Shown piece after piece: positions 37,198 through 50,700 of a stretch of DNA of 64,000 bases. The notes under the pieces are model-generated. The model saw only the letters and a list, made by a program, of their open reading frames with translations, made no database searches and was not told the DNA's origin. How positions within the stretch are numbered: the first letter of the stretch is position 1; each line of letters opens with the position of its first letter. Location: positions 47,519,364 through 47,583,363 of the forward strand of contig NC_030382.2 of assembly GCF_001625215.2 (NCBI RefSeq), written 5' to 3'. The position numbers were made by a program, and so were the translations under genes. The stretch is from Daucus carota subsp. sativus. Its lineage: Eukaryota; Streptophyta; Magnoliopsida; Apiales; Apiaceae.

Positions 37198-38071
37198 TCA
37201 GAGAATCATGCACACAACTGATTTCGTTCAGCTCTTTAGCCATACAACACATAATGGGTCCTATTGTAGAGTTCTTGATGGCTTCATCTGTAGTTTTCTT
37301 CTTCTAGGGTTATATAGAACCTGTACATTTATCTATTTACCAATCAAATCAGTATATAGTTTTCAAGTAGTATAGTAAAAATGGTTTCTGTATTATCACT
37401 TTTCTTGTATAAATGTAGAAATGGTTACTACATGTTTACGGCCCTAATAAATTATTTATGCTGAACCGAGTAGGAATGGATGTAACAGTCAAACATCTTT
37501 AGAACAGAAAAGCATTGCTTTTGGAAGAAGAATACTGTGTTAATAATGTGGTGAAGATTAATAAAAAAACATCATACATCGGAGATCCATAGCAACAAAT
37601 GTCAAGATATGAACTTGAGTTACAAGACCAGAACTCTGTAAACATTGAAGGCAACAAATTTAACACAAAACTAGAATCCTTTGTGCATTTCTGTAATGTA
37701 TATAATTGATCTCAAAATCCAGAAATCGTACACAAAAGCAGAAATTGCATCCAGTTGCAATTTGCACTTTAATTTAACATCTTAGAATGAACCTACCTGC
37801 AGAAGTGGCATGTTTAAATGAATAAAACTTACCTTGGATGTCTGATCACCCCTAGTCCATGGACAACACGTTTTACCATAGATTTTGTATCAAGTAGCAC
37901 GTACCTGTCACTTTTCAGGATAAAATCTTATATATGAGCGGAAAAAGTCATTATTTACAATGTTTAATGTCCATAAGTGCGTCATATGAAGCAACATGTT
38001 GGTAGAAGCCATCGCCGCTTTGAAATAATCTATTTTTTGCTACCGTCTTCAGCCTCTGACATTTTCATGAT
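37198..38071. other. Convergent 3' regions of TFIIIA and MinE1
   Basis: The TFIIIA 3'UTR probably runs from 37198 to about 37450 (AATAAA-like signal near 37446). The MinE1 3'UTR approaches from the right. No gene was seen in between. Confidence 0.5.
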
Positions 38072-39310
38072 TTAGAATCTAAATTCATTTTCATCTGGAA
38101 CATAGAAATCGAACTTGACATCAATGGACTCAGAAGTTTCACCAGAGTCTTTGTATTCAATATTTGTGATTGTACCGGTTTCATCATCTTCTTGATATTG
38201 TGGTTTTACTCGTCGTACAGGCACTGTAACAGAATAAATGGTTCCAAGTGCTGCATCGGTAGAAACACTCAGCTCAACTTTATCCTGGGACTCAATTTCT
38301 ACAAACTCTGATAGGGCCCCTACTATATTGCCCACTATTTTTTGTTTTGCTTCATTACTAACTGCACATCGATCAGAGAAAAGAATCATTTGCAAGCGCT
38401 GCTTAGCAATATTCGCATTAGACTTCCTCTTGGATGCAGGCGATGGGAAGATTAGCTTCCACGCCAGGTTTAAACGTTCAAAGAAACTCATGTTTACGGC
38501 ATTGAGTAAAAAGTTCTCAGCCTCTTGACTGATGGAACTTGAGGACAACTCATATTCACCCCCAGTATCAGAATATTGTTTAGCATTGCAACGGACATTA
38601 TGACAGTCAAAACGGTGGCACCTATAAGTGCCCCCAGAATTACTCAACCCTCCATCCACAAAACCAGTATATTCCACCTGTAAATCGGCATATACATGAA
38701 TTCATACAGCAAAGACGCGAAGCTCATATAAAATTTGTGACCTTCATATTGTGTTCATAACAAACCATACTAACAAGCCTTAGCCATAAATCCTATCTCT
38801 CACGAAGCACTACATCCACACAAGTACCATTCTTTTAGTTTAGGCATATGCGTCCTAATTAATTCGACAGTGGAATTAGGATTCCATAGAAGCCGCGGCC
38901 AAAATAATCATAATATCAGTAACAAAATTTCCCTCTAACATATCGCATTCTAACCGGGTCGAGACTTCAGTCTAGGCGACATATATTTGGCCTAGTTCCT
39001 CCAGTGGATGAAACAACCAGCTTGAAACACATGGCCATACTACTAAAAGAACAAATTTCGATAACATAATCCACATAAGATTAACATGATACCATCTGCT
39101 AACTAATCAGAAGATCCTTCTAAATTTTTCATCATCATGTTCATTGCAATGGAATTCAATTATTCAAGTCTTTCAACTACATAATAATAATACACAAAAG
39201 TGAATATAAAACATAGTATATACCTTGGAGGAGTGCAAATAGTTGCCAACGCAGCTGGACGGGTAAGCGCGTGATGATGCAGAGACCAAAATATTTACAG
39301 ACATCGCCAT
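38072..39310 (-). CDS. MINE1: MinE1, plastid-division site regulator (ARC12 type)
   Basis: Two exons, 39310-39224 and 38677-38072; 230 aa. It is the chloroplast form of bacterial MinE. It works with MinD at the inner envelope to confine the FtsZ ring to mid-plastid. The N-terminus (MAMSVNILVSASSRAYPSS) is a transit peptide. The MinE domain spans about 75-180: NAVNMSFFERLNLAWKLIFP (MinD-contact region), then SNANIAKQRLQMILFSDR, KIVGNIVGALSEFVEIES and TIYSVTVPVRRVKP. The plant-specific C-terminal tail (GTITNIEYKDSGE, DVKFDFYVP) is present. A second in-frame ATG is the third codon, so either start gives nearly the same product. Length and order match the Arabidopsis protein. Confidence 0.96.
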
Positions 39311-39615
39311 TTTCTCTCTCTTTATCTTTGCTTGAAATTGTTGCAGCCATTTATTTAGTTTCGTGTTACGGCCCTATTATATGTTTTTCACAACGCGGCC
39401 CAGTTATCAAATTTGAACCCAGCCCAAAGGGGAAGCGTCTAAAATATTCTTATCAAATTATTTTAGATGTGACCACTCAAATTAATTTTTATATGTGACA
39501 TTCGGAACCAAAGAAGAGATTTTTTAATATGCCATGGCCTGCCACCGACCTTCATTGGCTCCTGGTTAGATATTTTAATTCTATTTTGATGGTTAAACAA
39601 TGGAAGATAATGCTA

Positions 39616-39673
39616 TATTGTACTCCGCGTTGTGCCGGTTTGGCAAAAAACCGGCACAATGCGGAGTACAATA
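39616..39673. repeat. Near-perfect 26-bp inverted repeat with 6-nt loop
   Basis: 39616-39641 pairs with 39648-39673 around the loop GGCAAA. The only exception is one position that would be G-U in RNA. Arms read TATTGTACTCCGCG then TTGTGCCGGTTT. TA occurs at both outer edges, so it may be a tiny mariner-like foldback or the remains of one. It lies about 300 bp upstream of MinE1. Confidence 0.9.
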
Positions 39674-42600
39674 AACACAAATAAGATTCTTTTCAAAAAG
39701 AAAAATGTATTTATATCTTTAAATACAAATAATTAAAAATATATTTCACATTTTTTATTTAACAAAGTTTTTTTTTCAACACAAATAATTAAAGTTTTTT
39801 TTATTTAACAAAGTTAGATATTTGTTTTTAAAAAAATATGAGAATAAGATAAGATAAACATCATTATTTGTGAAATGTGCCACTCACTTCATTTTGATAT
39901 GGATACAGGCTTAAACGGGTTTGCAAAAAATTGTATAAACATATCAAAAAGAAATGGTTAAGACGATGTAATCAATTTATATTTAATTAATATGAAAATG
40001 TGAATAAAAATATCGGATGAATTTTTATTTTTTTGAAAAAAAAAACAAATATCGGATGAACTTAATTTTATGATATAAAATATTATTACTTAACAAAAAG
40101 TGAAATGTAAAAATCGATACGAATCGTAGAGAAAAAGAATACGAGAGAGAGAGAGAAGAGATTTGAATTTTCTGTTCTCGCATTTTTGAGATACATGAGC
40201 ATATCGGCATTCAGTCGAGATGATAAACGATTAAACGTTAACCATCAAGAGTCCCGGCATGATTGATATAGTTTAACCACCCTATGACGCGATTGTCAAT
40301 AAAGATTAAAATATCTTGTTTTTTGTCCGGTAAAAGTATTATAAGTAAGAAAAATCACATGGAATATGTAAAATGAAAAATCTCGAAGATTTTTTTTTTC
40401 ATTTTTTTTACTGTCGGAATCTGCGGCCGCTGCCTTTCGGATGCGCACTGAGTAAATAAAAACAACCGAGAGTACTAACTACGCTTTGCTTGTATAATTT
40501 AACTGCATCAACAATACATGACCTATAAGATTAATCCCCCGTCTGAATATTTTAATCGGATGAACATACTGTGTAGTACAGAAATATAAACTAAGAACAG
40601 CCAAAAAAAATTGAACATAAGTTTTTGTATCGATGGATATATCAAAGTCACTTAAAATCCCGTTTTACAAAACCTAATTTGCGACAACATTTTTCAGAAT
40701 GTTGTACGTATCTACGAAATCGTGTACGGAAAAGTCAACTATAAGATATTTGTTTATAGAAATTGTTCAATATTCGGCGATTATTCGGCGATTTAGCCCT
40801 TAGCAAACTATCCGTTCGGCATAACGTAATACACAAAGTGGTAAGAAATCCAAGGATTGTAAAAGCTATTTGCAAACCTTAATAGGGGACAGATGCGGAA
40901 ACTGATAGTATATGCAACAGAGTACTTGGATAAAGCAAAATGTGAACTACTTTTCTGGTTAAAAGGACTGGTAATACATGAGTGAGGAAAAACTTTGATA
41001 ACCGTGCCAGGATTAACACGAGAAACTCTATGCTTCGTAGATTCTTTCATGTGCTACCGAGGACCACATGGACAAAGGGTATTTTCGTCATACCATTATA
41101 AATGATTTTGAAGGCTGTTTCTGTAATTTTAGATTGGGTTTTTCTAGTGTGTGTCCATACCAACTATTTTTGTTGAGGTGGAGTACTTTTATTGATCATA
41201 ATTTTAGTGCATATGCAGAGGATCATGAATCTGTGTTACTAGTTTTTAGCTGCATAACTTAACCATGATGATTTTTTCGCAACCCTAGTCCATAGGATGG
41301 TATTGGTGGAACCACATAGGGATTGGAAACCCACCTTTATTGTTCAAATTTACCCGTGACAAATTTCAGTACCTTTTAATTTCTGAATTAGAGTACAATT
41401 TTGATTGCATTCTTTTAACTTTTAAATTATATTAATACACAGTAAAATAACAGTTTAAATTATACTCTAAGATGGTACCCGGCATTGGTATATTTTCGGG
41501 TTATTAGTGGCTCCGTCATAAAGATGTATACATTCATTATTTGCGCGTATTATGAGGTTTTATAAAATATAATTTCATTATGTTTTTAATTTTTTGCGTA
41601 AAAGTTAAAATATTATACTTTTGTTTAGGAAAAAATAGAAAAATTATGAAACTATACTTTAAATGAGTCTTAAAAAAAGTGTCAAAAATTAGCATATACA
41701 ATTTCATTCATAGGGAGGGAGTATTTTTTTTATTACCAAAACGAGATCATTTATCTTTATAATATAATTTATGAGCTAAGTTGAATCTGAATCTGCTTTT
41801 TTTTTTTCAGGAGATATGATTGAATTAACTTGAACAGGATAAATTTGTTTAAAATATTAGACAAATTTAATGTTGATTTATGTTCTGTGCAAATGGATTG
41901 TATGGAATTACTACTCTCTAGTCTCTTGATACGATAATGGCGTATTCCTTCATGTCTATTATATATGACATTTGATTTTTAGATGTAATTATTAAGTTTT
42001 GATCCGATATTTAAAATTGATATTTTTAAATTTTCTTTTCTAGATAAAAAATATTTATGTCATATTTTTATTCAAAAAAATTGCAAAAAATTAATAATTA
42101 TTATATTATCAAAACACCTAAAAACGTGTAAAAAGTCAAACGTGCAACACATATACTCGTAACTGCTTTAACAAATGGGCATGACCCACCAACAAATCAA
42201 ACTACAGTCTACATACAAGGTTGATTTGCTGGACATGCCACGTGCACCAATAATGTAGCTACTCTGTCGTATGATCTTGACATAAATTACACCCAACAGT
42301 GTCACAAACACCATAACATCATCATATGTATGATGTATGGCTCAACTTGGAAGTGTACATATACAGTGTATTACCAATAAATTATCAATTTAAGAAAGAT
42401 GGTAACAATTAAAATTCAATTGCACTCTGGAGTTAGAGTACTATAATCCTGAATTACATAATAGCAGAAAGAAATAAAAATTACTGCATACATTTGAGTA
42501 GAAAGCTACAAGCAGATATTATAGAATATATGAATACAGACAACAGAAAATCCGATTCCACCATGGCCCCACTAGTCTGGAACCTACTTGCAAGAGAATC

Positions 42601-44004
42601 AGATCACGCACCAACCAATCAAAACACCAGCAATCCTGTGCCTGTCATGCTAAAGGTAGGGCTGGAAATGGGGAGTTTCTTTTGGCCATTTTAGTTTTTT
42701 ACATAATAAAGCGATATATATAGATATAATTTAATTTATTATTGTGATAAATTAATATATTATTCTGATGTATTTTTTAAATATAAATGGACATATACTT
42801 GCTCAGTTCAAAAATTATTAAAACACTCTTGCTAGAATATACTCATTATGTAAGTTCGATTTAGAACTCATATTATAGAAATTATGCATCCAATAAATCT
42901 AATAAATTTTTTTTTTAATAAAAATGATCTTGTTTGGAACTCTAATTTTTAATAGAGTTTGTGGATATGTTACACGCTTGATTCTTGAACAAGAGAATTC
43001 TCTAATGGCAGGGCTGTTTGGTTTGCTTTGGAAACACCGAATGCAGCAAAAAAAAATTGTGGTAAAACGATACTACACTTTAATGACGTTAATTATTTTA
43101 TCCAATTTTTTCTTGCACTTTCTCAACTTTCTTATTTTTGCTTGTAATTAAAAATCATTCAAGCCTTATCAAATTGGACAACTAAGAAAGTATATTACTA
43201 TGATAAACAAATCACAAATCTCAGACGACCATTGTCACGAGGAAATTTTTGATAAAAACATTTAAGAACAACTAAATTAGAAGACTCACGGGTTTGGTGT
43301 GAGATGGGCAAACATGGAGTATAGGACTAACTTACAAAATATCGACTTTTTTATTTTCCCCTTTTTTCACGCTTGGAAATAGATAAGTAAAAAATCTATG
43401 ACCTGGTCCATAATATTTTATTTTTCAATAATATACTCCTAGCTTGTTGAAGTTTAAGCAAAAATTAGTCGGATTCAAAAATCAGTTTATCATAAATTTG
43501 TCTACACACAAACAAATATAAATAAAGTACCTACTCACAACATGATTAAGAAAATTTGTAAAAGCATTACACTGTAGCACCGAGGTTGTTATTATGTTGG
43601 ATATTATTATTTTTAACAATAGACTTTGTAAATTTCAATAACATAGAAAATAATTGCACTATGTAAGACAAAGTGACCAAAACTCACCAACAAAATTATT
43701 ATGTTATATTAATTATCAAGTAAATACGGGTCAAAATACTACACATGCCTCATCGAGGTGAATGTCATGATGAAACTTTCCTGATAATAACATATCATAA
43801 TTTAATTTTGATACTTTACTGCACAATAGAATATCGGTGAATATCTAAAAATTTAATAATATTGGTATTCTTATCTTGTCGAAAATGGGGATATTATGAA
43901 CATTCATCCTAATATAACATTTAAAATATTTTGATCAGTTTAATGTAAAATAAAGAAATATTAAGTATCTTTTTAAAAGTTGAACACAAAAACGAGTCTA
44001 AGAC

Positions 44005-44100
44005 GCCCGCAAGGGTTGGTTCAGCTAGTTAAAAGAGAGGACTTGCATCTTCTTGTTCACAGATTGTGATTATGCCTCCTGGATCAGAACCTGCCGCTTT
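44005..44100 (+). mobile_element. Truncated SINE, same family as 1848-2019
   Basis: It shares GCCCGCAAGGGTTGGTTCAGCT, box A, and GATTATGCCTCCTGGATCA with the left-hand copy. It lacks the box B segment (about 27 bp missing) and the 3' part. GAGTCTAA at 43994-44001 and 44101-44108 may be its target-site duplication. Confidence 0.75.
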
Positions 44101-44225
44101 GAGTCTAAAAGCGGTAATATATGAACAAAAATTATCAGCAAATTTTTATATCCAAATTTTTTAATGATTGGATTAAAAATTGTAAATCGTAATTTAATTT
44201 TAACCAATCTTTTATGAATAACTAT

Positions 44226-44472
44226 GGGGCTGTTTGGCAACGGCTTTTAAGCCGGCTTCTGGATTTATAAGTTAGAAGCACTTATTTCGTACCGTTTGTG
44301 TAAAAAGTCAAGAAGTGTTTATAAAAAGGTAGGAATACTAGCTTTTGTTTCAAGGGTTCTACTTGTTTTCTAAACACTTTAATCACTTATAAGTCTTAAC
44401 TTGCTTCTAACTTCTACACCATTTTTTTATTTTAAGAAATAAGCACTTATTTTAAACTCATCCAAACGTCCC
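44226..44472. mobile_element. TIR MITE, GGGGCTGTTTGG type (247 bp)
   Basis: The left end GGGGCTGTTTGGCAAC and inverted right end GGGACGTTTGGATGAG form the termini. The interior has AAGCACTTAT in both orientations. TAT is present at both flanks as a possible 3-bp duplication, so a Harbinger-like origin is possible. A weaker relative lies at 6873-7076. Confidence 0.65.
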
Positions 44473-46201
44473 TATATTTGTCGATAATTTACCGTCTTAC
44501 AAGAAATCTGTAGAAAAATTACACATTATTTATCATCATATTGAACTGGTATATTTTAGTTTAACAATCTAAAATATTAAAAATATATTATTTTTAAATT
44601 ATAACCACTATCATTGAAAAACAATTCTCACGGATTCATCAAATTTAATTTAACTATTGATTATAGTCCATCTTTTTATCGGAGTGATTATTTGTGCTCT
44701 AGTCTCTCGGTAACCTCCAGATGCGTGTCTCAGATTCTCTTTACCGACCGAAAAAGTCAGATTTGCATATTTATAAGTCTTGAGATAATCCGGACAGCTG
44801 TAAGAATCGAAGTAATATACAACTTACATTCCTCAGCTCAGAAAGGAAAATTGCTAGTAGCATCGTAAAATAATTTCAGATATCAGATATCATGTCATTA
44901 TCTAATTCACTATAATTTTGGTGATTAAAACGTTCAAGCGATGTATCAACATCAGTTAAAAAAATTATACCATCAGTCACTCTGAATAAGTGTTCTCTTC
45001 ACATAATTCTCGTTTCCCTTATTTCTTCTCGAGAGATCTCGAAAATGTGGTTCATGAACGGATTTAGATAATGGATGTAAGCAAAAGCTGAAATATGTGC
45101 TTGCAGATTATTGGAACGAGAATCTTGAGTATAAATCAACTGTGAGGAGTATATAAAATGTGATTAATTCATGGGAATAAGATTCTGATTCTAAATAAAT
45201 ATATAACTTGTTAATTCAAAATGCGCTATTTGTCTGAAAAACTAAAAACATATAATCTCACGTCATCTCCTACAATCTTAGAATACACATATTCCAGTTA
45301 TAACAAATTGAAATAATTAAAATATATTATTTATAAAATACAATCAATTATATACTTTTCTTGTCCCTCTAATTTATTTATTTTGGAGAACAGGAATTTG
45401 ACACATTTAAAATCCTCATAAAATATAGTAGTTTTACATTAAATTTTTAATTAGGAATTTATTATAATATTAAAAATAAAAAATTATAAAATTATATTTT
45501 ATATATATTTAAAATACGTAAAATAATTGTCAGAAAATGAGAGAAATAATAGAAATAACTATTATCGTTATTCTGGTCAACGCCCTTATAGTTTTATATT
45601 TGATCAAGAATCGAAAGGCAATGCTCCCAATTGCATAGATAATCCAAGTTGTGAAAAATTCAGAATGATACTGAGAAACTGATTTTATTTCAAATTATAA
45701 GAAAAATCGGACGAGTCGCAGATTAATATAGCATATGAAAAATTGAATGAAATCTCTCATACAGTAAATATTCTTATCTTCAAAAATACGTTCTACCTCT
45801 CAAAAAGTAAAATTATTAGTTTTATGTCCAGCTAACATCTTTCATCTTTGGAGGAAAGGTGGGGCTGCACACTTTTATTCATATGCAATTCCAAATCTAA
45901 GAGAAACGATACAAGATGAAAAATCTTCGGTTCAAATATTTCCAAATCAAATAAAGATCCGGTTCGAGCTGTAACGATTATAAATCATAAATGCGTGCAA
46001 AAGTATCTGCTTTTTTAATAATTAATATTACCAGATTTTTCGTAAATCTAATCGAAAAGAAGTAATGAATGTATTAAAAAGAATAAAGTCTAAGAATAAT
46101 GTAGTGTGTAGTACTGGTATTACAAGAGAAGATATGAGAACTGAGAGAATAGAAAGAGACCAAATGTTGACAAATATTGTGTCACTGTTTTAAGAAGAAA
46201 C

Positions 46202-46203
<2 letters not shown>

Positions 46204-46232
<29 letters not shown>
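46204..46232 (+). repeat. (CT)14 tract in the DUF863 gene leader
   Basis: An uninterrupted CT run sits in a pyrimidine-rich region (46200-46480). This probably belongs to the 5'UTR or core promoter of the DUF863 gene. Such Y-patches and CT tracts are common at plant transcription starts. Confidence 0.85.
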
Positions 46233-46235
<3 letters not shown>

Positions 46236-47789
46236 TGTGTGGAGATTTCTTATCTGGGATCTCGCTTTCTCTCTCTCCAAAAACACAATTTTTTATAAAA
46301 TCTATACATTCACTTCTCTGTATCTATAACTTCTTCTTCACCTTTCTTTCATCACACACACTGGCCCCAGCTGATCGAAATCTACTTCATTTTTTCTTCA
46401 TCTATCGCTCCACGATCTAAGCTCGAACTGCTGTTTCAATCTACCCACTTTATTCTCTCTCTTTTTTTTTTATTATTCTCAATTATTACTTTATTTTTAT
46501 TTTTGGCTTCTGGATATACTGTTTAATCATTCAACTTATGTAGATGATTCATCAACACAGGCTGGTTTATGATGTGGATCTGAGGTGAAATTTGATTTCA
46601 TTTCGTGTGTGATTAGATTATAATTTGTTTATTAATTGTTGGGGTTTTTAGGGTAATTAATTTCATTATCTGCGATTAATTGCCTTTGTGTTGCATATGT
46701 GTTTTGTCTAGTAGCTCAGAGTTATTCAACTGCTTGTGAAATGGTGGATTTGATAGTTGATCAGTATGCTGCTGTACTTTTTCGCTTGGATTCTTGTTGT
46801 TTGACAATTGTAGATTTGAAGATAATCTTTTATATTATTCGAGTAATCACTTTTCGGGCTGTTGATGTGGGAGTTGAGTTTCGGTGTGTCTAGTCAAGTC
46901 TATAAGCTGATTGATGAGATTGGAAGTATTTGTCGTATTAAATTTCCTGAAGTCGAATCATATTTAGCAAGCAATTGATTAGGTGCTTGGTTGTTAAACA
47001 GGCTTCAAATTGAAGCACACGGCGTCAGTTTGCGTTTGTTATTGGATACATTGGTTGTATGTAAGATGAAATGTGTTAAGTGGAATCATATTTGACTTCT
47101 GTTAACTCCGCCACTTATGAAATCTCTATAGACAAGCTTTAGATGTCCATGTCAGGTGCCTATTAAACCCAGCATTGCACAAGACTAAACTGTAGTTGCC
47201 ATGTAATTCTTCTGCATGTATTATTATTTTGGTACATTCATCTAGTTACAAATTTTTTGGCCTGGATGAATGAATCATTTGTAAAGTTCAAAGTTACTGT
47301 TGTTACAAATTTGCATATATGTCTGGCCAAGCTACCTACTTAGCAACTTCCCTCCTACTAGCTTTCATCTCTCCATTTTCAGATTGATAAAAATGTGCTT
47401 ACACTTTTAAATGCTTGAATATGGATCTTCTCTTGCAGAAAAAATGTCACTGATTGTAAGTTTTACATGAAATAGTAGATGCTAATTGCATTTGGGCCTG
47501 CTACGTGTTGCAATAGCTAAATGATAGCCTGTAGTGATATTGGCTGAACTAAGGATTTTAAGGGACTTGGGTAGCTTCCTAGACTCGGATTAGACTGTCA
47601 GGTCTTGGGTCCAATTAAAATCTATACCACATCCTACTTACAGTAGAAAATATTTTCTTTCACATACCTATACACTTCAGAGCTCATGTCAGGGTTTTAA
47701 AAGCTATCAGTTGACACTTTTATTGTGCTTCTATAGGGTTGAGATGATTGATACTATTTTGATTTAGTTTGTCCATTTTGTTAGCAGGA

Positions 47790-50700
47790 ATGGGAACCAA
47801 AGTGCACTGTAAAAGCCACACGCCGGGATATTACTCCATGACAGATATGAATGAGGATTCAAATAGTAGCAGTTGGTCCCCATATTACGGGGATAAAAAT
47901 TTGCTGAATGGGCAGTACTATAATGGCATGTTGCAGAAGACGGTAAGAGATGAATATACAGGATATGAGAAGGATGTATTAAGACAGAAGATGATTGAGC
48001 ATGACATGATATTCAAAAATCAGGTATATGCCTTGTCACACATCTGCAGCATTCCCTGTTTACTATTCATGTGCTACATATGAATCACCTGTCCACAGAT
48101 TCAGTTAAGGTATTTAATTAATTGGTATCCTGTTATTCAGGTATATGAACTTCACCGCCTATATAAAGTGCAAAGGGAAATGATGGAAGAAGCCAAAAGG
48201 AAGGAACTATATAAGCAGCAGAGATCAATTGAGACGTCATCGTCATCAAGCTTCTTACCATCTCAAATTCCATCCGATGAAGTTAGGAAATGGCAGTCAC
48301 CTAGCTTTCCATTAGCCAACTCTGGTGGCGTCAGACCCTCCATTATGGGATCTGAAGTCATTGATTCACCTTCCAGTTGGATGAAAGGACAAAACAATCA
48401 AGTCGATCTAGTTTCATACCAGAACAGAGGTGATCTGAAGGAGTCTGCCTTTCTGGACTCTAGACCCTCTAAGGTCAGGAAAACATTGTTTGATCTTCAA
48501 ATTCCAGCTGATGAATACATTGTTACAGAAGAAGAGGAACAGTTTCGAGACATTAAGATGTCTGATACTTCAGTTTATCCACTAGAAGGAAACCACAGAC
48601 TTGCATTGGGAAGTAGTATAAATAAATATCCTGGTGGTGGGAAGACCAATGACATAAGAGATACTTCATCTGGTTCATGTATAAAGAGATCTCATCTCTT
48701 GGCTGATCTAAATGAGCCAATTCAGGCCGAGGAAGGCAATTCTCCGAAATCTGTTAAATTTTCTGGTCGTTCTGTGTGCCATGAGAATACTAGAGGCCTG
48801 GATATGTCTGCTAAACCAAAGTCACAATTTGTGGATTTAACCCAAGATTTTTTCCAGAAGTCTCAGTGCGGAAGTAGTAATGGGAATGTTAGCAATTTAT
48901 CTGAAACAAATAAAGGGGCCAGGAGAGGTTGGTTATCTTATATGTATGAAGGAGGTAAGAATCATCGTCACTCTTCCTCTCTATTCTTTCAAAACACTTG
49001 CTCTTTCTTTTAATGTCCCTTATTTGTTGGTTTATTTACTCGCAAATATTGCCTGTGACTGTCCATCCCTTCAAGAAATAAAAAATCAGGAAGATACTTG
49101 TAGCTAGTTAGAATATCTGTTCAAGTTCTATAAAAAGAAATCTAAAGTTTTGGTGGCTGTCCCAGTTCTTATACATAACTTTGAACTTATATGATATTGG
49201 TTTCTTGTTTGCGAGAAATGGACATATACAGTATAGGATATAAAGAGTGAATTAAATTACTTTATTGACCATTACCAGAAATATGAAATTCTAGCAGGTC
49301 AATTTATGTGCTATTAATCAAATTAGAAGAACAGCAAGTCTCTATTAGAAAGAGTCAACATATATAGGTGTAGCCACACTATCTGGATTTAATTTTCTCT
49401 TCATGTTCAGTTGTCTGTCATCATATCTGAATATTTAAACTATACAGGGAACTGTGGAATTGATGCCAATTGTATTCCTAAATTTCACCAATCAGATAAG
49501 TTGCCTTCAACTTCCCAGCAAACATCATTTATTGTTGGCAAGTCTAAACAATATCAGGGAATTCTTCCACCTGATTCCAGGATGGACGGACCATGGACAG
49601 AGAGAAATCGTGGTAATGAGTTTTCTAACAGAAGTCACGACCATTCTATCTACAACCAGCCAGATTCAGTTGCGACTTCCCATGTTTCCAATCCCTACCC
49701 TTGGTATAATTCCTCGGATGCAGCCAATTCTTGGTCTCGCACCGTCACATCTTGGGGAAAACCTAATCCTAGTTTGACGCAGAAATTGACGTCGTTGCAC
49801 TCAAGGCCGTCTGTTGTATTATCTGAAAACTCGAGTAGGGAAATAAACGTTGGCCCTAGCTTGAATACAGTATTTGGGAGCAAACTTCCTGTTCAGAATG
49901 GATTTTGCCAAGGCTCTTCATTGGTTTCCAAGGAACCTTCAGCAACTTTATCCTCATTTGGTTATAATAATAATAACAATAATCTGAAACGTGATGAGAT
50001 TGATATTGCAGCATCAAGCCACTTAACAAGCCATGCTTCTAAAAACATCTTTAAGGGCTTGAATGTGGTGGATTCAAAGTCTGGAAAGGATTTGGACTTG
50101 AATGTGGTTCTTTCATGTGATTCATTGAACGAGGAACCCCTACCTCAAGATATTGAGATTGTTGATGGAAAAAGGAAGGATAAATACCATTCTACAGCTG
50201 TGTCATGGTTGAGAGAGAAGCCAGTGTATGATGATGTATCCCCTATAACAAGGAAAGACTTTGAATCGGGTTTGTTGCAGCCTTCGCGTGATCTGTTGCT
50301 TATAGGGGAAACTGTAAAAGACCCTAATCCTCTACCTATTCAGAATGTTTCCGCTGTTTTAAGTAGTTGTGATGTTAGGGTGAAGAGGGAGTCGGACTGT
50401 TTAAGCAATGGGAAATTACTTGGATTTCCCATATTTGGAAAAATTGGCATCTCAAAAAATGACTCTGCATCTACATCTGCATCAATTCAAAGTTATCACC
50501 CCGATGGCATAAACACAAAAAATAAAGGGAAACATAGAGGGTTTGATATGAATGTAGCTTGTGATTCAATGGATACTGAGTTTGATAAACCTATTGTAGC
50601 AGAAGCTATTTCAGCCGAGAAGCTAATGGATACAAAATGCAACAACTTTAGAAACATTGATTTGAACTCCTGTGTTAGTGAGGATGAAGATATATTAGAC

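Larger units (their letters stand above)
39311..46200. other. Gene-poor intergenic region (about 6.9 kb)
   Basis: No supported protein gene. It contains a strong hairpin (39616-39673), a worn Stowaway-like right end (TAGGGAGGGAGTA, about 41711-41723), a 66-aa unsupported frame in a GC-richer patch (42494-42694), a truncated SINE (44005-44100) and a TIR element (44226-44472). The rest is very AT-rich. Confidence 0.5.

Noticed and set aside
40808-41262. Two short frames, one on each strand
   Set aside because: No motif, no splice context, AT-rich composition; likely chance.
41930-42140. Possible Stowaway copy
   Set aside because: The interior resembles other MITEs in being AT-rich, but no inverted ends or TA pair could be matched.
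45360-45545. Possible MITE (GTCCCTCTAATTTATTT)
   Set aside because: Only one plausible end was seen; no matching partner or duplication.
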